64,000 bases of DNA from an uncultured Thalassotalea sp. (GCA_947502355.1 CANMZP010000024.1:1-64000); one strand, 5' to 3'. Counted from the first letter of the stretch, positions 34,934-44,423 are shown. Numbers and translations: made by a program. The notes: generated by a model not told the origin, from the letters alone.

Positions 34934-36016
34934 ATGAGCTTAGTAAAAGAAGGCGGCAGGCATCCAAATCGAGTGATTCTGTTTGCTGCGGTGATCATTA
35001 TTCTTGCTGGCTTAAAAACCGCCAGTTCGATCATTATCCCTTTTCTATTGTCGATGTTTCTGGCAATTATTTGTAACCCCATCGTTCATAAAGCAGAGAA
35101 ATATAAAATACCCAAAGGCATTGCTGTGTTTATGGTGATTGCCATATTTGTTGGTATTGGCTTTTCGCTAGCCGGGTTAATTGGTAACTCGTTAAATGAG
35201 TTATCTTTGGTGCTGCCACACTATAAAGCGCAATTAAGCTCTGAATTTAAATTACTTATTGATAAGTTAGCCGAAAACAACATATTACTCTCATCGGACT
35301 TGCTTACCGAATACCTAGACCCAGGTGCTGCCATGGGCTTTGCCGCGGATATGTTGTCAGGTTTTGGCAACATAATGGCGAATTTGTTTTTGATTATTTT
35401 AACCGTCGTATTTATGTTGTTTGAAGCCTCAAGCATGCCCGCAAAATTGCACCTTGCGTTAAAAGATCCGCACATGAAAATGGAAAAAATTGACCGTTTT
35501 ATCAGCAGTGTTAATCAATACCTTGCCATTAAGTCGGTAGTCAGTTTAGCAACCGGCCTGATTGTCAGTACCATGTTATGGGTATTTGGTCTGGACTTCT
35601 TTATTTTATGGGGCGTATTGGCGTTTCTGTTTAACTTTATTCCTAATATTGGCTCGATTATAGCCGCTGTACCTGCCGTGCTATTAGCTATTTTGCAACT
35701 TGGTGGTGTGGATGCCGCTTTTATTGGTTTGGGTTATGTGACCATTAATATGCTTATGGGAAATATTATTGAGCCAAAATTCTTGGGTAAAGGCTTAGGC
35801 TTATCGACCTTAGTTGTTTTCCTGTCGTTAATTTTTTGGGGCTGGTTATTAGGAACCGCAGGTATGTTGCTTTCTGTCCCCTTAACCATGATCATCAAAA
35901 TTGCTCTGGAAAATTCTGTGGAAAGTCGTTGGATTTCGATTATGCTTTCTGACGGTTCGGAAACAGAGAGCAGTATAAAACAAATTCAGGCAGAATTACC
36001 GAACCAAAATAGCTAA
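34934..36016 (+). CDS. AI-2E family (PerM/YdiK-like) permease
   Basis: A 360-residue membrane protein with the AI-2E transporter-family plan: helices near the N-terminus (VILFAAVIIILAGLKTASSIIIPFLLSMFLAII), a soluble middle with an amphipathic helix, and a C-terminal helix set with FNFIPNIGSIIAAVPAVLLA and GNIIEPKFLGKGLGLS, both typical. Named after TqsA, the family also includes Na+/H+ antiporter-like and efflux members, so no substrate is claimed. AGAGAG precedes the ATG. Confidence 0.9.
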   Translation: MSLVKEGGRHPNRVILFAAVIIILAGLKTASSIIIPFLLSMFLAIICNPIVHKAEKYKIPKGIAVFMVIAIFVGIGFSLAGLIGNSLNELSLVLPHYKAQLSSEFKLLIDKLAENNILLSSDLLTEYLDPGAAMGFAADMLSGFGNIMANLFLIILTVVFMLFEASSMPAKLHLALKDPHMKMEKIDRFISSVNQYLAIKSVVSLATGLIVSTMLWVFGLDFFILWGVLAFLFNFIPNIGSIIAAVPAVLLAILQLGGVDAAFIGLGYVTINMLMGNIIEPKFLGKGLGLSTLVVFLSLIFWGWLLGTAGMLLSVPLTMIIKIALENSVESRWISIMLSDGSETESSIKQIQAELPNQNS

Positions 36017-36045
36017 ATAAGACACAGTGACGCTATCTTTCCCTT

Positions 36046-36113
36046 GCTCAAAGCTCAAAGCTCAAAGCTCAAAGCTCAAAGATCAAAGCTCAAAGCTCAA
36101 AGCTCAAAGCTCA
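36046..36113. repeat. Tandem array of a 7-bp unit (GCTCAAA), about 9.7 copies
   Basis: Nine full units run from 36046 to 36108, plus a partial unit to 36113. One unit (36081-36087) is GATCAAA. The unit is not a multiple of three. The array begins 30 bp after the stop of the permease gene. A short frame read through the array has no ribosome site and low-complexity sequence, so I do not call it a gene. Confidence 0.95.
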
Positions 36114-36259
36114 TGAGAAATGGAAAGGTAATTGTCATGACGTCTTCATTATCGACGACATTTGCCATGTCGGATTTTAAATTTTCGGTATTACGTATTT
36201 CACAGAACGAGTTTAACCTATTCGCCGAACTAAGGCGCGCTTAACCTCAGCGCAAAAAA

Positions 36260-36631
36260 TTAGTCGTCAATTAAGCCTTGTTTTTTTAACTCGGCTGTTA
36301 TCGCCCCGCTGGTGCGTTCATAAACGTTAGCCAATGTTTGAATTTGAGTCCCCAAGTTAAACTGCTCAGCTAATTCATTTCTTTGCTCTTCTAACCAAGG
36401 TAACCCTGCATTCCTAGGCAGACCTCTTTCAATATTCTCTGCTTGCTTTTCGGGTGTAGTTTTTTTTACTTTTGCTTTCTTTTTTGGCGGGGAATTTAAG
36501 TGCTTTAATGTCGTAAACATGGCGCGGATAATGTCGGGGTGGTTATATAGAGAATCAGCCGCTAAATATTCGCCCGTGATAGGGTTGATGCCGTTTGCCA
36601 AAGCATCAATAATTTTTACGTGAGTGTCCAT
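36260..36631 (-). CDS. Hypothetical protein with basic linker
   Basis: A 123-residue soluble protein I do not recognise. The N-terminal 55 residues (HVKIIDALANGINPITGEYL) are followed by a strongly basic linker (PPKKKAKVKKTTPEKQ). The C-terminal segment (about 80-123) reads like a helix-turn-helix or MarR/SMC-like small domain (LAEQFNLGTQIQTLANVYERTSGAITAELKKQGLI). It might bind nucleic acid, but this is inference from charge and helix pattern. GGAG lies eight bases before the ATG at 36631, whereas the in-frame ATG at 36637 is too close to it. Confidence 0.6.
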   Translation of the reverse strand: MDTHVKIIDALANGINPITGEYLAADSLYNHPDIIRAMFTTLKHLNSPPKKKAKVKKTTPEKQAENIERGLPRNAGLPWLEEQRNELAEQFNLGTQIQTLANVYERTSGAITAELKKQGLIDD

Positions 36632-36833
36632 TCTCATTTCTCCATTATTTGCTGTTATTTAAGTATGGATAGAGAGGTAATATTTTAAAAATCAGAGGAA
36701 AAAAAATTTTAAAACAATCTAAGCAACAGTTATAGGTACCTGAATAACCATTGTTATTTATATTTTAAGGACAAAAATAAAAGAAAGGGTAGAGCAAACG
36801 ACTGACACCATTTGCTGGTTCAATCCTTTTAAG

Positions 36834-36888
36834 TTAATTAGACACCCATGTTATATCCAAAGTTAATTTGCATTGGGTGTCTAATTAA
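36834..36888. repeat. 15-bp perfect inverted repeat
   Basis: TTAATTAGACACCCA (36834-36848) pairs perfectly with TGGGTGTCTAATTAA (36874-36888) across a 25-nt loop. It lies downstream of the RDD gene. There is no T tract, so it looks like a small mobile or REP-type remnant rather than a terminator. Confidence 0.8.
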
Positions 36889-36897
36889 ACCTCTAAT

Positions 36898-36919
36898 TAA
36901 ATCCTAACTGTTCGTTAGG
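36898..36919 (-). terminator. Weak terminator-like hairpin after the RDD gene
   Basis: CCTAAC (36903-36908) and GTTAGG (36914-36919) pair around TGTTC directly after the stop codon. Read on the minus strand, the tail is ATTTAATT, only moderately T-rich. Confidence 0.4.
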
Positions 36920-36921
36920 GG

Positions 36922-37881
36922 TTAAATAGCTTGTTGAGCGAGCAGTTCCGCAACAATAAATTGATGGTCTTGAGTGTTCCATTTTGAGGTTATGCCAATG
37001 TCATAGCCATAACTTAAGGTAATTTGTATTAGGTTTTTTTGCTGAGCTTGTGGGTAAGAACTTAGGATTTTCTCTGCCAATTGACGAGCAAAATCGTTAT
37101 TTAATACGGTATCTTTATATAGCTGAACGTGCGCATTTACGTAGGTTGCTGTTTTTTCTGCATCGCCTAGCATGACCATTTTCTCACCATCGCTTATAGA
37201 CACGTGTTGTACTAATGGGGCTTTTGATAAAATTTGTTGTGTTTTTAAGAGCCCTTTAAAAGGTTCTGATTCGGCTAAAGTTGATGTGAATACCGGAATA
37301 ATTGCAGCGCTAATCACTATCAATGCAACAACAGCATAGTGTGCTTTAAAAACGGGTTCGACGGGGTGTTTTTCGACATGGCTGTTAACTACATAGGTGC
37401 CTGTAGCCAAATCATGAATCGATTGTCTGGTATTACGATTAAAGATATATAGATAGTTAAGCGAAAGTAAACCACCAAAGATGATTATCGATAATGGGTA
37501 AATCATAAAAGTACCTAACGCATTTTCACTTATCTGAGCACCGTTTAATGAAAAAGGGATGGCGATAAAGCTATATCTTAAGAAGGATTTACCAACACTG
37601 ATTGATGCATTGCTTGCGTCCACTACTTTTATTTTGAGCACCTTTTTACCTAAGGTTTGACCATCAAAGAGTCGACTATTCATTAAGCCGAAATAGGACA
37701 TAGAAATGATAAAACCGAGTAAACGGCCCCATGGTCCAATTTGCACAAACCAGCTTTCGAGTATGAGACCTAAAAGAAATCCGAAGAGTCCGATAAAAAT
37801 CGTATCAAATAAAAGGGCACCAATTCGGCGCCAAAATCCACAAATCCACTTTACTTCGACCGATTGTACTTCTTCTGTCAT
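36922..37881 (-). CDS. RDD family membrane protein
   Basis: A 319-residue protein. The first 170 residues form an RDD domain: GFWRRIGALLFDTIFIGLFGFLLG (the family Arg-Asp-Asp positions fall in helix 1 and after), SRLFDGQTLGKKVLKIKVVD, and NRNTRQSIHDLATGTYVV. A further membrane helix (about residues 183-200) leads to a periplasmic C-terminal domain of about 115 residues with no recognised match. RDD proteins are linked to transport or membrane assembly in a few cases only. Confidence 0.85.
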   Translation of the reverse strand: MTEEVQSVEVKWICGFWRRIGALLFDTIFIGLFGFLLGLILESWFVQIGPWGRLLGFIISMSYFGLMNSRLFDGQTLGKKVLKIKVVDASNASISVGKSFLRYSFIAIPFSLNGAQISENALGTFMIYPLSIIIFGGLLSLNYLYIFNRNTRQSIHDLATGTYVVNSHVEKHPVEPVFKAHYAVVALIVISAAIIPVFTSTLAESEPFKGLLKTQQILSKAPLVQHVSISDGEKMVMLGDAEKTATYVNAHVQLYKDTVLNNDFARQLAEKILSSYPQAQQKNLIQITLSYGYDIGITSKWNTQDHQFIVAELLAQQAI

Positions 37882-38038
37882 TATCGTACCTTTTGTTGTT
37901 TTGTATTAAGCGTTTAGCCTGACTTTAATCCATCATATAGGAAACTTTAAGGATAATGAAACCGCTTTTAATAGATCATGGCCATTTGCCGGTATTTGAC
38001 AAAGCGATAAAACAAAGCGATAAAACAAAGCGGGTGAA

Positions 38039-38533
38039 TTAAAGGCGGTTGAGTTGTTCTATTTGTGAAAGGGTAAGTTCGATGTAGCACTTCTTAAAGT
38101 TAATGGCGGCACCAGAGCCCGGCATCAAGGTTTCATAGACAAACATACATTGGTGGTGTCGATAAGATTTAAAGGCTCCTTTGCTTTGAACGAATGCCTT
38201 TAATGATGTATCACGTCCGGTGATATCAGCCAATTCTTGTTGCTGGTTAAATTGCTTTTGTTCAGTAAGCTCTAGCTGTTGATCAACGCCGGCCATGAGG
38301 TTTTGTAAACAGTCACTTAAGGCGATTTGATGTTCGCTGGTTTGTTCACAAGTAGCAATGCTTGGCGTGGTTTGAGTATTGAGGTGACTGCTTTGGGCCT
38401 GTAGAGGTTTTGTCGGGCTATCGGTCTTGAGTGGTTCTGATGTGCTAGCACAGCTTACAAGCATCAGACTAGCAATCAGAGTCGCCGTTGATTTAGGCAA
38501 TGACGATAACATTGCTTTCAACGGCGTATTCAT
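38039..38533 (-). CDS. LprI-like (DUF1311) lipoprotein
   Basis: A 164-residue protein with a lipobox-type signal (LMLVSC, Cys at about residue 28) and a low-complexity Ser/Thr/Gln linker. The C-terminal domain has the lysozyme-inhibitor LprI/DUF1311 pattern: SDCLQNLM, FVQSKGAFKSYRHHQCMFVYETLMPGSGAAINFKKCYIELTLSQIEQL, with four paired cysteines. Members inhibit lysozyme or are untested. The start overlaps the stop of yciI by one base (TAATG), so it is co-translated with yciI-yciB. Confidence 0.75.
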   Translation of the reverse strand: MNTPLKAMLSSLPKSTATLIASLMLVSCASTSEPLKTDSPTKPLQAQSSHLNTQTTPSIATCEQTSEHQIALSDCLQNLMAGVDQQLELTEQKQFNQQQELADITGRDTSLKAFVQSKGAFKSYRHHQCMFVYETLMPGSGAAINFKKCYIELTLSQIEQLNRL

Positions 38534-38832
38534 TAAGGAAGCACTTTTTTGAACGGTTTTACGGTGACCGACTTATAAACACCTGCGTCAATGTATGGGT
38601 CGGCATCTGCCCATTGCTGGGCTTGTTCAAGACTGTCAAATTCAAGCACCAGTAAAGACCCCGTAAAGCCGGCTTCACCAGGGTCGTTGCTATCGATGGC
38701 AGGGCAAGGACCTGCAACGATCAAACGTCCTTGGTCTTTAAGCTCATTCAAACGGGCTAGGTGTTGCTCTCTTACTTGCATTCTTAATGGCAGACTATTA
38801 TCAACATCTTCACTATAAATTACGTACAGCAT
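38533..38832 (-). CDS. yciI: YciI family protein
   Basis: A 99-residue member of the YciI-like fold (dimeric alpha/beta barrel). It begins [45 protein letters not shown], with the conserved His and Asp of the proposed active site. It ends [17 protein letters not shown]. coli YciI lies near yciB in the same way, which supports the symbol. The biochemical role is unknown. Confidence 0.93.
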   Translation of the reverse strand: MLYVIYSEDVDNSLPLRMQVREQHLARLNELKDQGRLIVAGPCPAIDSNDPGEAGFTGSLLVLEFDSLEQAQQWADADPYIDAGVYKSVTVKPFKKVLP

Positions 38833-38870
38833 AGCTTTTCCTTAATGTTTTTATTGTTGTAATGGTTTAA

Positions 38871-39446
38871 CTATTTGTTTTCTTCCTGCGTTAGCTTTTC
38901 GCTGCCGCTTTCTTCTTCGTCTTGTGGAATGTACTTGTAAATTGACATGATGGAGCCAATGGCAAACACAAACGTTAAAATAAGCAGGCCAAAGACTTTA
39001 AAGTTAACCCAAATTTCTTGGTCATAGTTATAGGCAACATAAAGGTTTAACGTGGCACAAACAAAGAAAAATACCGCCCAAGCCAAGTTAAACTTATCCC
39101 AAATGGCTTCAGGTAATTTTAATTGTTCACCCATCAAATTGGTCATTAAGTTCTTTTTAAAGGCATAACGACTTACCAGTAGGGCAATACCAAAGAAGGC
39201 ATTAATAATGGTGACTTTCCATTTAATAAATAAATCGTCGTGGAAAATAATGGTCATGCCACCAAAGACGACAATCAGGCCTAAGAATACCCATTGACGT
39301 TTCTCAATAGGCTTTTTCTGAATTTTTAAGATGATGATCTGTAAAATCGAGGCAACCATCAGTGCGCCAGTGGCAACGAACACGTCGAACATCTTGTAAA
39401 AAACGAAAAATATGATTAATGGAATGTACTCTAGTAATGCGGCCAT
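38871..39446 (-). CDS. yciB: Septation protein A / inner-membrane protein YciB
   Basis: A 191-residue protein with five membrane helices, starting MAALLEYIPLIIFFVFYKMFDVFVATGAL. It contains KPIEKRQWVFLGLIVVFGGMTIIFHDDLFIKWKVTIIN, a strong family block, and an acidic cytoplasmic tail (DEEESGSEKLTQEENK). YciB (IspZ/IspA) affects cell envelope synthesis and division in E. coli and Shigella. It leads an operon with yciI and an LprI-like lipoprotein. Confidence 0.95.
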   Translation of the reverse strand: MAALLEYIPLIIFFVFYKMFDVFVATGALMVASILQIIILKIQKKPIEKRQWVFLGLIVVFGGMTIIFHDDLFIKWKVTIINAFFGIALLVSRYAFKKNLMTNLMGEQLKLPEAIWDKFNLAWAVFFFVCATLNLYVAYNYDQEIWVNFKVFGLLILTFVFAIGSIMSIYKYIPQDEEESGSEKLTQEENK

Positions 39447-39559
39447 AACTGCAAGAAAACCCTATTGGCTGTTAAATATAATGTGATCATTCTACCCAAT
39501 TGCACGGGTGGTGACTAGGACATATTCAGTTTTGATCCTCGCTCAATTGTTACCAATTC

Positions 39560-40189
39560 TTAATAGCCTAGGTTTTTATCGATGCGGCCACAGCGGGTGG
39601 ATTCAACTTTATTAGGATGGCGAAGCTTATTCCAGGCGGTGACTTTTGCACCGACATTTAGCTTGGCAAATTCGCCTTGAGTTGTTTCTATTTCTAAAAA
39701 ATCCAACAGCTTTTGGTAACTGCCGTCACGGCTGATGTCTATGGTTAATAAATCATTGGGTCGGTGCTTAAAATAACGTTCTACTGCGGACTGATGGCGC
39801 GCATAGCAGAGGCTTAGAAAGTCAACATTTTCGATATTCTCTAGTGTAAAGGGAGAGAAAGTTTCAGAAAAACAGCGCTTTAAATGACAATTAAAGCCAC
39901 CATCGGGGTTGCTGATGTTCACATACATGCGTTGTAATAATTGCCTGATTGACGGTAACCAAAGGGAACGTTCACGGTGCAGATAAATGAATTTTGAACC
40001 TGGGTATGCTTTATCCAATCGCGGATAGTCATTAAATACGGGGGTGTCGGCAATCACTTGCGCATTGTCAAAGCATTCACGTGTATAGGCCGTATGGGCG
40101 ACGCGATAGCCCAAGTCTAACAGGGCCGAGCAGGTACTTGTTGTAGCGGTTCTAGGTAAACCTATGATGAATATTTTTTGATTAGTCAT
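39560..40189 (-). CDS. Sulfotransferase-family protein
   Basis: A 209-residue protein with the 5'-PSB loop of sulfotransferases at its N-terminus (FIIGLPRTATTSTCSALLDLGY) and the 3'-phosphate-binding region KFIYLHRERSLWLPSIRQL. It is short for the family but looks complete. Such proteins move sulfate from PAPS to carbohydrate or other hydroxyl groups, and the acceptor is unknown here. No PAPS-synthesis or polysaccharide genes lie nearby. A stem-loop sits between its start and the upstream peptidase gene. Confidence 0.75.
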   Translation of the reverse strand: MTNQKIFIIGLPRTATTSTCSALLDLGYRVAHTAYTRECFDNAQVIADTPVFNDYPRLDKAYPGSKFIYLHRERSLWLPSIRQLLQRMYVNISNPDGGFNCHLKRCFSETFSPFTLENIENVDFLSLCYARHQSAVERYFKHRPNDLLTIDISRDGSYQKLLDFLEIETTQGEFAKLNVGAKVTAWNKLRHPNKVESTRCGRIDKNLGY

Positions 40190-40197
40190 GGTAACTC

Positions 40198-40219
40198 AAG
40201 TGCTGCCTAAGCAGCACTT
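40198..40219 (-). terminator. Hairpin between the peptidase and sulfotransferase genes
   Basis: AAGTGCTGC (40198-40206) and GCAGCACTT (40211-40219) pair perfectly around CTAA, ahead of the sulfotransferase start. The tail on the minus strand is not T-rich, so it may be an mRNA stabiliser or a weak terminator of the peptidase gene. Confidence 0.5.
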
Positions 40220-40241
40220 TGATAAATGATGATGGGCTAGA

Positions 40242-41456
40242 TCAGTAGCCAAAAGGGTTGTCAATGCTATGCGCAGGCTCGGTAAACCATTTGGGACCAT
40301 TTTCGGTCATATAGAAATGATCTTCATGTCGAATCCCAAATTCACCAGGAATGCACAGCATAGGCTCATTGGAAAAGCACATGCCGACAGCCAAAGGGGT
40401 TTTATCGTTGCGCACCAAATATGGCCATTCATGAATATCTAACCCTATGCCATGACCAGTCCGGTGCGGTAAACCAGGTAAATTATATTCTGGACCATAG
40501 CCACTTTCTGTTAAATATTGACGAGCAGCGATATCGGCCACTTCACAAGGGGAGCCCAATTTTGCGGCATCAAAGGCTTTTAATTGTGCTTGCTTTTCAT
40601 GCTCCCATACTTGGGTCTGGCGCTCGGTAGGCGTACCAAAAATATAGGTGCGGGTAATATCGGAGTTATAGCCTTCAAGCTGACAACCGGTATCAATTAA
40701 AACAATATCGTTATCTTCAAGCGCTTTGGGGTTGGCAACACCATGCGGATAAGCTGAGTCTTCGCCAAATAAAACGATACAAAAATACGATCCCGCTTTG
40801 GCACCGACTTTTTTGTGCGCCTGATTAATAAAGTGTTCAACTTCTGCGGTGCTAATACCTGGACGAAGTATTCTAGCCGCGGCTTTATGCACTTCTAAGG
40901 TCATGTCTTTAGCGCGTTGCAATAACGCAATCTCGGTGGCCGATTTTTGCATACGACACCCAGCAGTGACGACTTTGCTATCGATTAATTCAAGTGCACT
41001 AGCGGCTTTGTTGATGCCATTAGCAACAAAAAAGGCCGTGGATTCGTCGATGGCTACCTGGCCTTGTTCAACCCCCATATTTGCTAACGTTTGTGCAAAT
41101 AATTGATAAGGTGATTCGTGCTCGTGCCAAGCGTTCACTTTGCCCTTAACCACCATAAACTGTTCTAGGGTGCTTATTTCAAAGTGTGGGGCGATGTATT
41201 CAATGGCACCATCTACCGGCAATATGGCACCTACCATGCGTTCAGAGGCATACCATTTGGTTCCGGTAAAATAATACAAGTTGGTACCAGCGTTTAAATA
41301 TAAGGCTTTAATGTGGTGTTCTCGCATTAACTGTTGTGCTTTGCGAATGCGCGCTTGATATTCGTCAAGGCTAATGAAGTTAACATCGGCGGTCATGTCG
41401 GTTAACTTTGCTAATTCTTGTTCAGCGGTTGAACCGCCAATACCATATTGTGTCAT
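40242..41456 (-). CDS. M24-family metallopeptidase (Xaa-Pro peptidase-like)
   Basis: A 404-residue cytosolic pita-bread peptidase. The N-terminal creatinase-like domain (NLYYFTGTKWYASERM) is followed by the catalytic domain with all five metal ligands visible: Asp in VLIDTG, Asp in NSDITRTYIFG, His in RTGHGIGLDIHE, Glu in FSNEPM, and Glu in GIRHEDHFYMTENG. Family members cut Xaa-Pro bonds in peptides or dipeptides. The ATG at 41456 is taken because the N-terminal domain begins there, although the frame is open to 41630 and would overlap the permease gene. It lies 92 bp downstream of that permease. Confidence 0.9.
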   Translation of the reverse strand: MTQYGIGGSTAEQELAKLTDMTADVNFISLDEYQARIRKAQQLMREHHIKALYLNAGTNLYYFTGTKWYASERMVGAILPVDGAIEYIAPHFEISTLEQFMVVKGKVNAWHEHESPYQLFAQTLANMGVEQGQVAIDESTAFFVANGINKAASALELIDSKVVTAGCRMQKSATEIALLQRAKDMTLEVHKAAARILRPGISTAEVEHFINQAHKKVGAKAGSYFCIVLFGEDSAYPHGVANPKALEDNDIVLIDTGCQLEGYNSDITRTYIFGTPTERQTQVWEHEKQAQLKAFDAAKLGSPCEVADIAARQYLTESGYGPEYNLPGLPHRTGHGIGLDIHEWPYLVRNDKTPLAVGMCFSNEPMLCIPGEFGIRHEDHFYMTENGPKWFTEPAHSIDNPFGY

Positions 41457-41548
41457 TGTTATTCTCTGGTAAAAAATTTGCACTGAATTTATAACATATT
41501 GGGCAAAAGTTAAAGCCTTATAAACGTCAACGCGATATCCATTAACGG

Positions 41549-42871
41549 CTATAACACCATCGCCGCTAACCAACCGAAAGCGATTAATGGAATATTGTAA
41601 TGAATGAAGGTTGGGACCACGCTGTCCCATATATGATCATGCTGTCCGTCGGCGTTTAAGCCAGATGTGGGGCCAAGGGTTGAGTCAGAAGCCGGGGATC
41701 CGGCATCGCCTAATGCCGCGGCAGTCCCCACTAAAGCAATACTGGCCATATCGGAAAAGCCCAATGCAAGGCATAAAGGCACATAGATAGCGGCAATGAT
41801 GGGAATGGTCGAAAAGGACGAGCCAATCCCCATGGTAACGAATAGCCCGACAATCAGCATAAATAAGGCAGCTATGGGTTTATTATCACCAATAATCGAG
41901 GTGATTGAGTCCACTAGCGTTTCAACCCCACCGGTGGCTTTCATTACCGCAGCGAAACCTGCGGCAGAAATCATAATAAAGCCTATCATGGCCATCATGT
42001 GCACGCCTTTGGTGAACACATCTTGCGTTTCATGCCATTTGATCACCCCAAATACGGCAAACACCATAAATCCAATCAAGCCGCCTATGATCATCGAGCC
42101 ACTATAAAGCTGAGCACTTAAACCGACAATAATGGCTAAAAACGCCACATAAATATGGGTCATATTAAGGGTTTCATGTTCTGGCTCTATAGCAAGTATC
42201 TTTTGCTCATCGTATTCTCGTGGTTTCTTATAACTAACGAAAATAGCGGTTAATAAACCAATAACCATGCCAATAGCCGGTAATATCATCGCTTGCGGTA
42301 TTTGCGAGAGTCTGACATCTAAGCCATTGGCGGTTAAATTTGGCAATAAAATATTTTCCAAAAAAATCCCGCCAAAACCTACGGGTATCACCATATAAGG
42401 CGTGACGAGGCCAAAGGTTAAAACACAGGCGATTAGTCGTCTGTCCATTTTTAAGGTGGCAAATATATGCAGCAAGGGGGGGACGACTAATGGAATAAAG
42501 GCAATGTGTATTGGGATGATATTTTGCGAAGACATGGCCAGTAAAATTAAGAGAGCCAACATGCTGTATTTCACCGAGGCATGCGCATTTTGGTGATGTT
42601 GTTTATTGAGTTTGGTCAGTATGTTTCGGGCTAATAAATCGGTGATCCCTGAACGTGAAATGGCCACAGCAAAGGTGCCCAGCATGGCATAACTTAAAGC
42701 GGTTGTAGCGCCGCCTCCTAAACCACTTTCAAACGCGTTAATGGTGTCCGCTAGAGAAAGGTCTGCGACTAAGCCACCCACAATGGCGCTGAGCGACAAA
42801 GCAATAACTACATTAACCCGCATTAAGGCGAGGGCAAGCATTAAACAAACAGCAATAACAACAGGATTCAT
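41549..42871 (-). CDS. Na+/H+ antiporter-family permease (COG2056/YuiF-like)
   Basis: A 440-residue protein with 11-12 membrane helices. It opens [40 protein letters not shown], typical of the N-terminal extension of this ion-transporter group. It also has [44 protein letters not shown] and [29 protein letters not shown] near the end. Relatives are called Na+/H+ antiporters, yet some act as amino-acid or dipeptide carriers. Its pairing with an Xaa-Pro-type peptidase makes the peptide/amino-acid option worth considering. It is divergent from an exported amidohydrolase. Confidence 0.85.
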   Translation of the reverse strand: MNPVVIAVCLMLALALMRVNVVIALSLSAIVGGLVADLSLADTINAFESGLGGGATTALSYAMLGTFAVAISRSGITDLLARNILTKLNKQHHQNAHASVKYSMLALLILLAMSSQNIIPIHIAFIPLVVPPLLHIFATLKMDRRLIACVLTFGLVTPYMVIPVGFGGIFLENILLPNLTANGLDVRLSQIPQAMILPAIGMVIGLLTAIFVSYKKPREYDEQKILAIEPEHETLNMTHIYVAFLAIIVGLSAQLYSGSMIIGGLIGFMVFAVFGVIKWHETQDVFTKGVHMMAMIGFIMISAAGFAAVMKATGGVETLVDSITSIIGDNKPIAALFMLIVGLFVTMGIGSSFSTIPIIAAIYVPLCLALGFSDMASIALVGTAAALGDAGSPASDSTLGPTSGLNADGQHDHIWDSVVPTFIHYNIPLIAFGWLAAMVL

Positions 42872-43104
42872 AGAGTGTCTTTAATAAGTTAACCCATTCA
42901 CTTGGGCATAAGTATAGAGCTAATAGTATAGAGGGTAAGCTTCGTCTTCGAAAGGCACAAACAGACAGATCAAATTATATGACATTTTTTAAAAATCTTT
43001 AGATTACAAAGAAATAACTTTTTACTTAATGTTGTTGGCTTATTGACATGGTCGGGTATAAAAAGCGACCATCAAGTATAATGATAACTAAAGGTACCCC
43101 CTCA

Positions 43105-44379
43105 ATGCGAATTCGTCTTTTTACTAATTTATCTCTATTAATGTCCATTTTGCTGGCAGCTCAGACCATGGCTAATGAGGTTCAAATCCTAAAAGCCAAA
43201 CAATACCTTGATGTCGAAAATGGTAAGTTAATCCAACCGGCGGTATTGGTCATTAAAGCAGGCGTAATCACGCAAATTAATCCAAAGATGTTGCCAGATC
43301 AAGCGAAGATTATCGAGCTTGGCGATAAAACCTTAATGCCGGGTTTTATGGATATGCACAGTCATTTAACCTTAGATTATTTTAATGGTGATCACTGGAC
43401 CACGGCTCCGGTTATGGAGACGCCGGCAGATTGGGCGCTACATGGTGTGGTGTTTGGCAAAAAGATGTTGCAAGCGGGCTTTACAACGGTTCGCGATGCT
43501 GGCGCATTCCCTGGCTTTCCTGATGTTGCATTAATGAAAGCCATAGACGCTGGTGTTATCGACGGCCCGAGCATGTTTCCGGCAGGACATTATATTTCGA
43601 TTACCGGTGGGCATTGTGATATTACCGGTTTTGCTCCAGGCATACAGGAAATAGGGCCAAAGCAGGGCATTGCAGATGGAAAAGCGGAAATCTTGAAAGC
43701 CATTCGTTATCAAGCCAAACATGGTGTTAAAGTCATTAAAGTGTGTGCTACCGCAGGCGTTTTCTCTAAGGGAAATAGCCCAGGAGCGCAACAATACTCA
43801 GATGAAGAACTCAAGGTTATTGTTGAAGAAAGCAATCGTCATGGTCTGAAAGTGATGGCGCATGCACATGGCAGTGAAGGCATTATGGCGGCGGTTAAAG
43901 CCGGTGTTGCCTCTATTGAGCACGGCTCGATGTTAACCCCAGATATTATTAAAGAAATGAAAAAACGCGGAACGTTTTATATTCCCACTATCCATTTAAA
44001 CGATGTGCCACTTCCACCTAACACACCGGTTTGGACACGTGAAAAAAATAATTATTTAAAACCTTTTGTGGAAAACAGTTTTAAAATGGCCGTTGAACAT
44101 GGCATTAACATTGCGTTGGGCAGTGACGCTGGAGTCATGGCACACGAGGATGCAAGATATGAATTTAAGGCAATGGTCAAACGAGGTATGACGCAACTGC
44201 AAGCGATTCAAGCGGCGACGGTGAATTCGGCTAAACTACTTGGTATCAGCGACCGTGGTGTTATAAAAACCAGCAAACGTGCCGATATTGTTGCCGTTGA
44301 CGGTAACCCACTAAAAGACATTACCTTACTTGAACAGGTCTCTTTTGTAATGAAAGGCGGCAAGGTCATTGGCCTTTAA
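43105..44379 (+). CDS. Exported amidohydrolase (imidazolonepropionase/Xaa-Pro dipeptidase-like)
   Basis: A 424-residue amidohydrolase-superfamily enzyme with a signal peptide (cleavage near AQTMA/NEV). Metal ligands are visible: DMHSHL (His-x-His), the Lys in KVIKVCA, HAHG, SIEHGS and GSDAGVMAHED. The pattern fits the group of secreted dipeptidases / prolidase-like amidohydrolases seen in Alteromonadales, though substrates vary widely. The ATG at 43105 begins the signal peptide, and other in-frame starts upstream (43048, 43081) would put a charged tail ahead of it. It is divergent from the M24 peptidase and permease pair. Confidence 0.88.
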   Translation: MRIRLFTNLSLLMSILLAAQTMANEVQILKAKQYLDVENGKLIQPAVLVIKAGVITQINPKMLPDQAKIIELGDKTLMPGFMDMHSHLTLDYFNGDHWTTAPVMETPADWALHGVVFGKKMLQAGFTTVRDAGAFPGFPDVALMKAIDAGVIDGPSMFPAGHYISITGGHCDITGFAPGIQEIGPKQGIADGKAEILKAIRYQAKHGVKVIKVCATAGVFSKGNSPGAQQYSDEELKVIVEESNRHGLKVMAHAHGSEGIMAAVKAGVASIEHGSMLTPDIIKEMKKRGTFYIPTIHLNDVPLPPNTPVWTREKNNYLKPFVENSFKMAVEHGINIALGSDAGVMAHEDARYEFKAMVKRGMTQLQAIQAATVNSAKLLGISDRGVIKTSKRADIVAVDGNPLKDITLLEQVSFVMKGGKVIGL

Positions 44380-44423
44380 CATTGACTAAATTAGACACAA
44401 CCTTAGAGCAAACCTAAATAACA

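Noticed and set aside
36044-36244. Open frame through the GCTCAAA array giving a Lys/Ser/Gln-rich peptide.
   Set aside because: It starts at TTG without a ribosome site. The first third is only repeat translation, and the rest resembles no protein.
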